Assembly: GCA_030613225.1 (NCBI GenBank) | Contig: JAUWMJ010000044.1 | Span: 1 to 11,554, forward strand | Length of the DNA stretch: 11,554 bases | Direction: 5' to 3' | Source: Desulfobacterales bacterium | GTDB lineage: Bacteria; Desulfobacterota; Desulfobacteria; Desulfobacterales; JAUWMJ01 | Shown: positions 1-7,085 of the stretch, one piece after another | Layout: every line of letters starts with the position of its first letter | How positions within the stretch are numbered: position 1 is the stretch's first letter | Made by a program: the position numbers and the translations under genes | Notes under the pieces: model-generated | The model's database searches: none | Seen by the model: only the letters and a program-made list of their open reading frames with translations | Told to the model about the DNA's origin: nothing

Positions 1-690
1 AAGGGGCCGACCGGTTGCGGAAAAACAAGGTATGTAGAATATATGGCATATCGATTGAAACGGCCCCTTATAACAGTTTCCTGTCACGAAGACCTGTTTG
101 CATCTGATCTGATAGGTCGTTACCTTCTGAAAAGCGATGAAACCGTATGGGTCGATGGCCCATTGACAAACGCTGTGCGCATTGGCGCCATATGCTATCT
201 CGACGAGATTGTAGAAGCCCGCAAGGATACAACCGTTGTTATTCATCCTTTAACCGACAATCGAAGAACACTTAGCATAGATAAAAAAGGTGAGATAATA
301 CGCGCTCATAACGATTTTATGATGGTGATCTCATATAATCCAGGATATCAATCTGTTTTAAAGGATTTAAAACAAAGCACGCGCCAGCGTTTTGTCGCCC
401 TTGAATTTGATTATCCTGAAGCTGAAAAGGAAGCCAGGATCGTTTCTCATGAAGGAGAAATCGAAATGGAAACAGCCATGAGGCTTGTTACCCTGGCAGG
501 AAAAATAAGGAATATCAGGGAGCAAGGTTTGACGGAAGGGGCAAGTACCCGCCTGTTGATATATGCCGCCCAGTTGACCAGAAGAGGCACGCCAATACAC
601 GAAGCATGTAAGACAGCAATATGCCTACCGCTTACAGACGATGAAAGGCTGCAGGAAACGTTGAACGATCTAATAGAGGATATTTTTTAA
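1..690 (+). CDS. MoxR-class AAA+ ATPase, CbbQ/NorQ/NirQ type (5' end missing)
   Basis: The reading frame is open from base 1, so the gene starts to the left of the window; the visible part is 229 codons. Walker A (GPTGCGKT) lies at bases 4-27, Walker B (CYLDE) ends at 207, an NPGYQ sensor-1 stretch lies at 337-351 and an arginine-finger segment STRQRF at 376-393. The HPLTDNRR stretch after Walker B is also typical of the CbbQ/NorQ branch. In this family the ATPase forms a hexameric ring that, with a VWA partner, remodels a client: Rubisco for CbbQ/CbbO, nitric-oxide reductase for NorQ/NorD. The VWA partner is the next gene, 14 bp downstream, so the two are surely one operon. Only the N-terminal residues before Walker A are missing. 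The client cannot be told from this window. Confidence 0.93.
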   Translation, partial: KGPTGCGKTRYVEYMAYRLKRPLITVSCHEDLFASDLIGRYLLKSDETVWVDGPLTNAVRIGAICYLDEIVEARKDTTVVIHPLTDNRRTLSIDKKGEIIRAHNDFMMVISYNPGYQSVLKDLKQSTRQRFVALEFDYPEAEKEARIVSHEGEIEMETAMRLVTLAGKIRNIREQGLTEGASTRLLIYAAQLTRRGTPIHEACKTAICLPLTDDERLQETLNDLIEDIF

Positions 691-704
691 CCACCTATTT
701 TTCT

Positions 705-3425
705 ATGACTAAAGAAAACCCTTTAAAATTGCTTGCTGTGGCCGATCCTGATCTGGCGAAGGTGGTTTCAGCGGGCCTGAAAAAGAAAAAGCGACCCGTT
801 TCTTCTGAAAACATAAAGATGCTGGTCGATGAAACACTGTGGGGCATGTCTTCGGAAATTTCTTTCGGTCACGCCATTGCCGAGGGATACATCAAGCTTA
901 TTGAAAATATAAACTACGATAAGCTTTTACAATATCGTGACCTGACCCGGAAAGCCGGAAAGGTAGGCCCGACCTTTGGCCGGCTTATTGCCATATATCT
1001 TGTGCCTGTGCTAAAGCATAGCGACGGCAGGATTCTTGCAATGTTTCTTGATGCCGTTGATATTATGCAAAAAAAAGGGACATATACTTTAAAAGGCCCC
1101 TTAAAATCCCTGGCTCTTTTAATAACCGCAGGTGATAAACAATCGACAGCTCAGTATCTTAAACTTCTTAGCACTACCTTTTCCAAAGATTTGACATACA
1201 GCCAGTGTCAGCATTTTTCTTATGTGTTGCCAAAAATCGTGCTTTCCTTTCCTTCTTCAAAGCGTCCTTGGCAAATAAAAGAGCTGATAAGACTGGTACG
1301 TGAAGAATTTCGTCTGGCCGATCCTTTTTTTGATGGCATGGAAAATGGGTTGTATCTTCTTTCAAAGCAAGCTTTAAGCAAATTTGTATCTTTAGGCCTT
1401 GAAAAAGTACGGCAAAACATGAAGCTTGGCATAAAATTTTTATCCCTTACATCAAAACTGGGCATTGATACATACGAGGGTATGCAGATAACTGTACCCA
1501 TTTCACAGGTCGCGCAACAGATAAACCATTATCTTCGTGCAAGAACCGGATTTATGATTCCCATACGGCCTCTGTCCATGCTGCCGAAATCCTACGGTGT
1601 TGAAGGCGACAGCAAACCGGGCGCCTGCTGTGACGGAAAATTTATTTATCTGCCCGATGAAATAAGTACTTTCAAAAAAAAGAAAGAAAACATAAAATTG
1701 TATAAATGTCTTGCCAGGTTTGAATCCGGACACTTTGAGTTTAACACATTCGATTTTGATTTAGAGAGAGCAATCGAAAAATGCCCCCTGATCAGTCCCG
1801 GCACGGAAAGCGAAAGCTCACAGGGAAAACTATCCGACCTGCAACGGTTTTTTCTGCTTTTTCCGAAAAAAGAGCTTGCATCCGACCTGTTTACAATTTT
1901 CGAACATGGCCGTATTAGAACATTGCTTGCCAGGCGATATCCCGGCCTTGTTAGAAACTTTTTGCCAATGCTTCAAAAGGAAGCTATGCGTATCTTCAAA
2001 GAAGAAAGATGCATTAAGCCTGTCTACCTCCTGTATTTACGAGTTGCCCTTGGCAGTTTCACAGATGGAAATCTGCCCGCTGATGAAGAGTATATAAAAA
2101 AGGCTGCCGGTCGATTTGAAAAAAAGATCAGGGAGGATAATACCGTTGAAGCATGTGCTCAACTGGTAATTTGCACCTATCCTGAAATAGAGGCTATTTT
2201 AAAAAAGAATCCGGATAATGATAAGATAACGAAACATTACCTGGCTGTAAAATTTCCATTTGGGCGTCAACTTCGGCCGGATCTTTTTTACCTGGCAAAC
2301 AGTAATGTTGAAAATATTGCTGAAACTGTCAAGATGAGGCTTGAAGCAAGGGGTTTTAAAGTTTATAAATCTGAAATAAGAAAGCGCCTTGAAGCAAATA
2401 ATGGAGCTTTATCCCCTGAAGACATAGAAGATATGATCGGGGCAGGTGAATTTCGAGGAATAGAAATTCAGGAAATCATTGGTCCTTCAAAACCTCAAGC
2501 CATTGATATCTCCATAGCTGATACTGATACCGGCAAGACTTTCTGGTACAAAGAATGGGACTGCAACATTTGCGATTATCTTAATGAACATGTAAGGATT
2601 GTTGAAAAAACATTAAATGGATACCAGGACAGTTATTATAATGATGTGCTTGAGCGGCACCACGCTTTGGTAAAGAAGATTAAATATGCGTTTGAACTTT
2701 TAAAACCGGAAGGTCTCAAAATATTAAGGCAATGGGTAGAAGGAGATGAATTCGATTACAGGGCCCTTTTAGATTTTGTCATGGACAAAAGGGCGGGGAT
2801 AACGCCTTCCGACCGGCTGTATATCAAACGGATAAAAGAGCAGAGAGATGTTGCTGTTTTGCTTCTGGTAGATCTTTCCAGGTCCACATCAAACACTGTT
2901 TACGGCTCTCGTGCATCTGTTCTTGATGTTGAAAAAGAAGCGATTGTGCTCTTCTGCGAGGCGCTTGAAATCGTAGGAGATGCCTTTGCCATTGCAGGAT
3001 TCTCAGGAACCGGTCGCCTGGGAGTCGATTATTTTAAAATAAAGGATTTCGACGAAGACATGGGAACTTCTGTCCGCCAGCGGATAAGTGCCATGGCTCC
3101 GCAACGAAGCACACGGATGGGAGCGGCAATCCGCCATGCTGCCGGTAAATTTGACTTTGTATCTTCCAAAGTCCGCCTGATGATAATTTTAAGCGACGGT
3201 TTCCCCAACGATGTTGACTACAAGCAGGATTATGCTATCAAGGATACACGCAAGGCCATATCCGAAGTGCACTCAAAGAATATTTACGTTCACTCAATAA
3301 CGGTTAACCTTGCCCAATACTCAAAGCTGGACGATCTGTATGGAGACGTGAATCACAATGTTATTTCAGATGTTCGTGAACTCCCTGACAAGCTTTTGCG
3401 AATATACAGCGGATTGACCCGATAG
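705..3425 (+). CDS. Large VWA-domain protein, CbbO/NorD-like partner of the AAA+ ATPase
   Basis: This 906-residue protein carries a von Willebrand factor A domain at its C-terminus (about residues 715-900) with an intact MIDAS: DLSRS with Asp723, Ser725 and Ser727, then Thr803 in a RSTRMG stretch and Asp831 in LSDGFP. The roughly 700 residues before it are a helical region like that of CbbO/NorD proteins. In characterised pairs the MIDAS binds a metal and docks the AAA+ ring on the client enzyme. The protein is longer than the NorD and CbbO proteins I know of (about 600-800 residues). The ATG at 705 has no clear Shine-Dalgarno sequence; the short gap from the upstream stop suggests translational coupling. 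I see no signal peptide or membrane segment, so it is probably cytoplasmic. Whether it is functionally CbbO or NorD is open. Confidence 0.9.
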   Translation: MTKENPLKLLAVADPDLAKVVSAGLKKKKRPVSSENIKMLVDETLWGMSSEISFGHAIAEGYIKLIENINYDKLLQYRDLTRKAGKVGPTFGRLIAIYLVPVLKHSDGRILAMFLDAVDIMQKKGTYTLKGPLKSLALLITAGDKQSTAQYLKLLSTTFSKDLTYSQCQHFSYVLPKIVLSFPSSKRPWQIKELIRLVREEFRLADPFFDGMENGLYLLSKQALSKFVSLGLEKVRQNMKLGIKFLSLTSKLGIDTYEGMQITVPISQVAQQINHYLRARTGFMIPIRPLSMLPKSYGVEGDSKPGACCDGKFIYLPDEISTFKKKKENIKLYKCLARFESGHFEFNTFDFDLERAIEKCPLISPGTESESSQGKLSDLQRFFLLFPKKELASDLFTIFEHGRIRTLLARRYPGLVRNFLPMLQKEAMRIFKEERCIKPVYLLYLRVALGSFTDGNLPADEEYIKKAAGRFEKKIREDNTVEACAQLVICTYPEIEAILKKNPDNDKITKHYLAVKFPFGRQLRPDLFYLANSNVENIAETVKMRLEARGFKVYKSEIRKRLEANNGALSPEDIEDMIGAGEFRGIEIQEIIGPSKPQAIDISIADTDTGKTFWYKEWDCNICDYLNEHVRIVEKTLNGYQDSYYNDVLERHHALVKKIKYAFELLKPEGLKILRQWVEGDEFDYRALLDFVMDKRAGITPSDRLYIKRIKEQRDVAVLLLVDLSRSTSNTVYGSRASVLDVEKEAIVLFCEALEIVGDAFAIAGFSGTGRLGVDYFKIKDFDEDMGTSVRQRISAMAPQRSTRMGAAIRHAAGKFDFVSSKVRLMIILSDGFPNDVDYKQDYAIKDTRKAISEVHSKNIYVHSITVNLAQYSKLDDLYGDVNHNVISDVRELPDKLLRIYSGLTR

Positions 3426-3500
3426 GCGGCTTTATTCAATTTTAAAACCACATACTTTGTGTGTAGTCAGAGATAATAGGCTTTGCCTGAATAAATAAGA

Positions 3501-3627
3501 GTGCCTAAAGTGAACTAAAGTGTCTAAAGTGACTAAAGTTAAGGAATTCTGTCTATTTTATTTTTATAAAAAAGATGGAGCAGAGCGACACTACAACTTT
3601 AGGCACTTTAGCTCACTTTAGACACTT
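3501..3627. repeat. CTAAAGTG minisatellite arranged as an inverted repeat
   Basis: The left arm (3501-3540) has four CTAAAGT units spaced 9-11 nt apart. The right arm (3595-3627) has three units in the opposite orientation (ACTTTAG). The arms can pair across a 54-nt AT-rich centre. The element starts about 75 nt after the VWA gene stop and could form a long stem in its transcript, but there is no following T run, so I do not call it an intrinsic terminator. The rest of the 300-nt spacer 3426-3725 holds no gene that I can support, only a GC-rich palindrome near its end. Confidence 0.8.
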
Positions 3628-3671
3628 AAAACATAGTGTAACCTACAGCCCCTTCGATGGGTAAATCAATG

Positions 3672-3712
3672 CCACGTCCTTCCCCGCCTGGCGGGATCTC
3701 CGACGGGCGTGG
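3672..3712. repeat. GC-rich palindromic element with CCCGCC-T-GGCGGG core
   Basis: A perfect core palindrome, CCCGCC at 3683-3688 and GGCGGG at 3690-3695, lies inside an outer CCACG (3672-3676)/CGTGG (3708-3712) pair. It is much more GC-rich than its surroundings and lies 13 nt before the preferred start of the next gene. A similar core (TCCGCCT-G-AGGCGGA) occurs at 5466-5480, so it is probably a dispersed REP-like sequence. In a transcript it could fold just before the start codon at 3726. Confidence 0.6.
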
Positions 3713-3725
3713 ATTCTTTACTATT

Positions 3726-4142
3726 ATGCTTATATATAACGATATATTCTCGTGGGAAGGATTTGGCGGTAAACTGCGCCTTGGAAGTGGAAAGTGCCGA
3801 CTGCGGATCTTTGATCTTAAAAAGGGCAACGGGAAAGGACTTGACTATATAAGGCCGATCATAGCTGTTGTTTCGGATATTTCAGAAAGCAATATTAGCA
3901 TCAAAAGCTGCTCCGGTCATATTGCAACAAAAGTCACAAGAGAATTCAATATTGATCCGAGTCGTATGTTATATGTGGAATATTATCCTGCAGTAATGTA
4001 TGGTGAAAAATACGAAAAACTGATACCTGAAAGATACGATGCAATAGAATTTGCCTGGCATGAAGATAAGGCGATTAAACCAAAATGGAGAACTTTAAAG
4101 CCGCCGCTGGTCGATTTGATTAAAAAACTGATGGAAGACTAA
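3726..4142 (+). CDS. Hypothetical protein, 138 residues
   Basis: I do not recognise this family. The frame is open from an ATG at 3657, but the first 23 codons there would be translated from the GC-rich palindrome (giving a low-complexity Pro/Gly/Arg stretch), so I prefer the ATG at 3726, which begins MLIYND. No clear Shine-Dalgarno sequence precedes either start. The predicted protein is soluble and mixed alpha/beta in character, with a basic Gly-rich segment near residues 12-25 (GFGGKLRLGSGKC) and several Tyr/Trp residues in the second half. It has no signal peptide or membrane segment. Codon use looks like that of the neighbours, and the stop codon TAA is also the first three bases of the repeat at 4140. 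It is separated from the VWA gene by 300 nt, so a functional link is not supported. Confidence 0.7.
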   Translation: MLIYNDIFSWEGFGGKLRLGSGKCRLRIFDLKKGNGKGLDYIRPIIAVVSDISESNISIKSCSGHIATKVTREFNIDPSRMLYVEYYPAVMYGEKYEKLIPERYDAIEFAWHEDKAIKPKWRTLKPPLVDLIKKLMED

Positions 4143-4280
4143 CCTTACAACGATATTTATCGCTACCCATAATACGGGTATCGGGTTGCGAGGTGCGAGG
4201 TGCGGGTTGCGAGGTGTTAATCGGAAATACTCCTTTTTTATACCCCGTAACCCGAAACGCGCAACCCGCAACCCGTAGTT
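4140..4280 (+). repeat. Dispersed intergenic element, copy 1 (stop-codon-abutting)
   Basis: The element begins with TAACCTTACAACGA, whose first three bases are the stop codon of the upstream gene. It continues with a small CGATA/TATCG palindrome, GGTTGCGAGGTGCGGG-type minisatellite units, a conserved centre (GGAAATACTCC, then T6 and TATACCCC) and inverted-complement units (AACCCGCAACCC). A second copy in opposite orientation lies at 7086-7298. The first 34 nt match that copy at 32 positions, and the core 4206-4268 matches 7123-7190. Further right, GCTTGTAAGTTA (about 4304-4315) resembles the reverse complement of the left end, so the element may extend that far. Confidence 0.85.
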
Positions 4281-4331
4281 GCTGCTAAATTATGCTTGTA
4301 AGTTACGTTGTCGGGCTAAAAAATTTTTATC

Positions 4332-5309
4332 ATGCTGATACTAGGATTACAGGGAAGTCCCAGGGAAAATGGGAACACGGATTATCTTCTAAAAGCATTC
4401 CTGAACGAAGCTGAAAATTCAGGGGCTAAAACCCATATCATAGAGGTTGCTAAAAAGAATATTAATCCGTGCAGGGGATGCGGTTTTTGTGAAAAAAACG
4501 GGAAGTGTATCATTCAAGATGATGATATGGCTGGGGAAATCTATTCTCTACTTAGACTATCTGATGTTGTTGTAACTGCTACACCAATTTATTTCTACTC
4601 CGCTACAGCGCAGTTAAAGACTTTAATTGACAGAAGCCAAACACTGTGGTCAAGGAAATACAAACTAAACTTGATGGATCCGGGCAGAAAAACGAGACAG
4701 GGGTTCCTTCTTTCTATAGGCGCGACAAAAGGGAAAAACCTCTTTGATGGTCTTTTCCTGACTGTGAAATATTTTTTCGATGCAATCGGGGCCGATTATC
4801 ACGGCAGCCTGACTTATCGCAGGATTGAAAAAAAAGGAGATATTAAAAAGCACCCAACAGTTCTTGATGATATAAAAGAAGCTACAGGCAGCCTTTTAAA
4901 ACCGTTTCTTGGCAGAAAAAAAATTCTTTTTGCATGCATCGGGAATACATGTCGAAGTCAGATGGCCTCAGCATTTGCCCAATACTTTGCCGGCGATAAG
5001 ATAGAAGCTTTAAGCGGTGGGAGCAAGGCGGAGCTTAAAATTAACCCAGTCATGGTTGAAGCAATGGGGGAAAAAGGGATAGATATGGAATTTAGAAAAA
5101 CCCAATCTTTAGAATCTGCAATTTCCGCTGTAAAACCGGACATGATTATCACCATGGGATGTGGTGAAGAATGCCCTTATGTCCCGGGAGCAACAGTCAA
5201 AGATTGGGACGTGCCGGACCCAATCGGAAAGCCGATAGATTTCATGCGAACTGTTCGTGATGAGATAGAAAAGAGAGTTGAAGAACTTGTAGAAAGTATT
5301 CTCGATTGA
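4332..5309 (+). CDS. Fusion of an FMN reductase/iron-sulfur flavoprotein domain to an ArsC-like low-molecular-weight phosphatase domain
   Basis: This 325-residue protein has two clear domains. Residues 1 to about 185 are an NAD(P)H-dependent FMN reductase/flavodoxin-like fold: GSPRENGNT near the start is the FMN phosphate loop, and Cys47, Cys50, Cys53 and Cys59 form a CX2CX2CX5C motif like the [4Fe-4S] site of iron-sulfur flavoproteins; TPIYFYS follows at about 84-90. Residues 196-325 are a low-molecular-weight protein tyrosine phosphatase/arsenate reductase domain: P-loop CIGNTCRS (Cys202 to Ser209), MGCGEECP with Cys277 and Cys281, and DWDVPDP with Asp291 and Asp296. In thioredoxin-type ArsC a second cysteine pair relays the disulfide, and here Cys277/Cys281 could do so. 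I infer that the flavin/Fe-S half may supply electrons to the ArsC half. The linker is in frame with no sign of a sequencing frameshift. No strong Shine-Dalgarno sequence precedes the ATG. I see no ars operon genes nearby. Confidence 0.9.
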   Translation: MLILGLQGSPRENGNTDYLLKAFLNEAENSGAKTHIIEVAKKNINPCRGCGFCEKNGKCIIQDDDMAGEIYSLLRLSDVVVTATPIYFYSATAQLKTLIDRSQTLWSRKYKLNLMDPGRKTRQGFLLSIGATKGKNLFDGLFLTVKYFFDAIGADYHGSLTYRRIEKKGDIKKHPTVLDDIKEATGSLLKPFLGRKKILFACIGNTCRSQMASAFAQYFAGDKIEALSGGSKAELKINPVMVEAMGEKGIDMEFRKTQSLESAISAVKPDMIITMGCGEECPYVPGATVKDWDVPDPIGKPIDFMRTVRDEIEKRVEELVESILD

Positions 5310-5320
5310 AAACAAGTTTT

Positions 5321-5681
5321 TAGCTAATTGAGGGGTCGGGGAGTTTCTCTTCAAAGGTTTTTTAAGTGAACCGATAACGCTTTACTGATTGTCGTCGGTC
5401 CACCTGGGGAACAGCCTAATAGCGAGAGCAAGCCTTAACAATATTATTGGGGGACTTTCGTACGGTCCGCCTGAGGCGGATGGAGATTAGATTTGAACCA
5501 GCCCCAGTAGATAGGTTCCCACGGTGGCGATGATCGTCTCTGCCTGTATGGGCTTAACTTAAAGGATAGGGGGCGCGTACGGAGTACTGTACTAATTTGT
5601 TAAGGCTTGCTCTCGCTATTAGGCTGTTCCCCAGGTGGACAATGCGGAGATTGAAAAACTTCCCGACCCCTCAACTAATTA
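5321..5681. repeat. Nested inverted repeat between convergent genes
   Basis: The outer arms are near-identical inverted copies of about 29 nt (5321-5349 and about 5651-5681, containing TTGAGGGGTCGGG). Inside them lies a perfect 44-bp inverted repeat (5398-5441 with 5597-5640; starts GTCCACCTGGGGAACAGCC). The two inner arms enclose about 155 nt of unrecognised sequence. The element fills the gap between the ArsC-fusion stop at 5309 and the MEMO stop; the MEMO stop codon (5679-5681) lies in the outer arm. It could act as a two-way transcription barrier or be a MITE-like insertion. I see no transposase. On the minus strand the centre contains a short 23-codon open stretch ending at a stop (about 5489-5560), possibly a gene remnant, but too short to assign. 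Confidence 0.85.
5466..5480. repeat. TCCGCCT-G-AGGCGGA palindrome
   Basis: A perfect 7-bp palindrome around one central base sits inside the nested inverted repeat. Its core resembles the palindrome at 3683-3695, which suggests a family of short dispersed GC-rich palindromes. Confidence 0.5.
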
Positions 5682-6527
5682 AAATACAATCCCCACATAC
5701 CCAACAAAACTGTCCCCAGGACTTTTATCATAGCTGGTGGCGTAGGCTATCTCTTCCGCACGCTTTGCTCCAAGCTCTTTTGCAGCAGCTATCGCTGTTG
5801 CGGCAGCACCTGCACAACATGCATTCTGGTTTGACAAAGCTTCGGTTATCACTCTTTCCGGCTCCATGGCTGTCATTGCATCAATAACCTGGCGATCATT
5901 TTCATTTCGTACCCAGTCAAGGGCTGCCTGCCCTGTTCCTTTGGGTACAAATCCATAGTTGGGCCCATAATGGGTAAGGTCTGTGGAGGCGAGAATGTTG
6001 ATCCTCAGACCAAGCTTATTTCCGATCTCGACAACAGCCTTTCCGATTTTAAGAGAGTCTTTTGCCGGGGGAACACCAATGGGAACGATTTTAACATTAT
6101 CAAAGAAGTATTTTACAAAAGGAAGCTGGAGTTCAATGGTATTATCCTGGGTAAAGCTATCAGGCGTTTCAATGTTAAAGGAAAACCTGCCAGTCAGCTC
6201 TTTAGCCAGGGATTCTTCTATTTGGATTTCACCAAAGGGTGTTTCCCAGGCGCCTTCTTTCATAATATAGCATGGTGAACCGGAATGAAGATGCATTCCA
6301 AAAATTACAAAAACATCGGGCGGACTGCTTTTTTTGAGGGAATGAATCACATTACATGCAATACTCCCTGAAAAATACCAGCCGGCATGGGGCACGATCC
6401 CTCCCACCGGGTTTTCAATAGATGGAGCTTTTATCTTTTCTGAAAGAAAACTGTTTATTTCCCTTTCGCATTTCCCGGCATTTCCAGGGTACCAGGTTCC
6501 GGCAAAGTCAGCTTTTCTAATAATCAT
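5679..6527 (-). CDS. amrB: MEMO-family protein (AmmeMemoRadiSam system protein B)
   Basis: The 282-residue product aligns by motif with the MEMO1/COG1355 family: DFAGTWYPG at the N-terminus, GGIVPHAGW with His47, GMHLHSG with His79 and His81, AWETPFGE, TIELQLPF, STDLTHYGP with Asp183 and His186, and a Cys237/Cys238 pair in NACCAGAA. These correspond to the metal-binding His/His/Cys set and nearby Asp/His of human MEMO1. In bacteria and archaea the gene often travels with AMMECR1 and a radical SAM gene; neither is in this window. A GTG at 6536 could open the frame, but it overlaps the Shine-Dalgarno sequence AGGAGG; the ATG at 6527 has that site 8 nt upstream and is the start I choose. The cupin gene is 200 nt upstream on the same strand, separated by the hairpin element. 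The exact biochemical role of the bacterial family is unsettled. Confidence 0.93.
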   Translation of the reverse strand: MIIRKADFAGTWYPGNAGKCEREINSFLSEKIKAPSIENPVGGIVPHAGWYFSGSIACNVIHSLKKSSPPDVFVIFGMHLHSGSPCYIMKEGAWETPFGEIQIEESLAKELTGRFSFNIETPDSFTQDNTIELQLPFVKYFFDNVKIVPIGVPPAKDSLKIGKAVVEIGNKLGLRINILASTDLTHYGPNYGFVPKGTGQAALDWVRNENDRQVIDAMTAMEPERVITEALSNQNACCAGAAATAIAAAKELGAKRAEEIAYATSYDKSPGDSFVGYVGIVF

Positions 6528-6595
6528 CTTTGTCACCTCCTTAGGGTTTGCTCAAAAATCAATCCTTTATCCAAGCGTACCCGTTCACGCTCATT

Positions 6596-6611
6596 TGGCA
6601 AAAAGGTTGCA
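6596..6611 (+). promoter_or_regulatory. Candidate sigma-54 (-24/-12) promoter
   Basis: The sequence TGGCAAAAAGGTTGCA fits the sigma-54 pattern TGGCAC-N5-TTGCW with one change (C to A) in the -24 box. The GG (6597-6598) and GC (6609-6610) are exactly 12 nt apart as required, and a T precedes the box. It points right, so the predicted start is near 6622, two bases before the long hairpin. No plus-strand protein gene follows. A chance match cannot be excluded, but the location and the two sigma-54-type regulator genes nearby make it worth testing. Confidence 0.4.
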
Positions 6612-6623
6612 CAATTTCAGTCC

Positions 6624-6732
6624 TGTAAGCGTTCACAGGTGCTGCATATGTGCGTGATCAGGGCGATCAGCTATAGTCTGCTATGCTGGTTGCCCTGATC
6701 GCGTGCAGATGCGGTGCATGTGAACGCTTACA
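6624..6732 (+). ncRNA. Long near-perfect hairpin, candidate small RNA or MITE
   Basis: The arms 6624-6671 and 6685-6732 match at 38 of 48 positions as inverted repeats, and ATAG/CTAT (6673-6676 and 6681-6684) extends the stem to a four-base TCTG loop. Of the ten differences, eight give G-U wobble pairs in plus-strand RNA and only two are true mismatches; in minus-strand RNA the same eight would be A-C mismatches. A sigma-54-like site lies just upstream on the same strand. The element starts with TGTAAGCGTTCACA on both strands and contains the cupin stop codon (6728-6730). The GTAAGCG ends recall IS66-type termini, so a MITE is the main alternative. No T run follows, so the 3' end of any RNA is unclear. 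Confidence 0.45.
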
Positions 6733-7072
6733 TCCATGCTGACGATGCTGTCACAAGAACTATACAATTCTCCTCGCCTGTATTCAAAAGCGAATGTCTT
6801 GAGCCTGTGGGGATCCAGGTGGCATCGCCTGGAACAACCTGTCTTTTTTCATCGTCCACCTGCATTTCGCCTGATCCGCTCAGGATAAAATATATCTCTT
6901 CCATAGGATCAATATGTTCCTCGATTTTCCTGCCTGGTTCAAGGGTTGCTATGGCAAGGAAACCGATTTCTTTAAGGGTGCGACGGTCTAATATCATCTG
7001 CGCAACCGCTCCGCCATGGGCAAGGTAGGTGGTTTCCATGACTTCCTTATCTTTTATATTTCTAACAATCAT
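6728..7072 (-). CDS. Small single-domain cupin protein
   Basis: The 114-residue protein is a single cupin barrel. Motif 1 runs from Gly47 through His53, Asp55 (in place of the usual second His) and Glu59 to Gly66; motif 2 is GDATWIPTGSRHSLLN with Gly82, Pro88, Gly90, His93 and Asn97. His53, Glu59 and His93 would bind a metal. Small cupins of this sort can be enzymes, sensors or sugar/acid-binding proteins, so the substrate is not predictable. The ATG at 7072 has an AAGGA site 8 nt upstream, just at the end of the dispersed repeat. The TAA stop lies inside the arm of the downstream hairpin. It is on the same strand as, and 223 nt after, the degenerate response regulator, with the repeat in between, so co-transcription is possible but not shown. 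Confidence 0.88.
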   Translation of the reverse strand: MIVRNIKDKEVMETTYLAHGGAVAQMILDRRTLKEIGFLAIATLEPGRKIEEHIDPMEEIYFILSGSGEMQVDDEKRQVVPGDATWIPTGSRHSLLNTGEENCIVLVTASSAWM

Positions 7073-7085
7073 TTAACATTCCTTG

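Noticed and set aside
3501..3627. CRISPR array made of the CTAAAGTG units
   Set aside because: Units are only 7-8 nt with 2-4 nt between them and occur in both orientations; there are no spacers or cas genes.
3626..3829. Minus-strand open frame of 67 codons opposite the hypothetical gene
   Set aside because: It runs through the palindrome and antisense to the better-supported plus-strand gene.
5489..5560. Remnant of a transposase or other gene in the centre of the nested repeat (minus strand, 23 codons)
   Set aside because: Too short, with stops on both sides and no recognisable motif; could be chance.
5970..6278. Plus-strand open frames of 95-102 codons within the MEMO gene
   Set aside because: They are antisense shadows of a gene with full family motifs.
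6617..6739. Target-site duplication around the 6624-6732 hairpin, which would prove an IS66-type MITE
   Set aside because: The 8-nt flanks (TCAGTCCT and ATCCATGC) do not match, so insertion by an IS66-like element is not shown.
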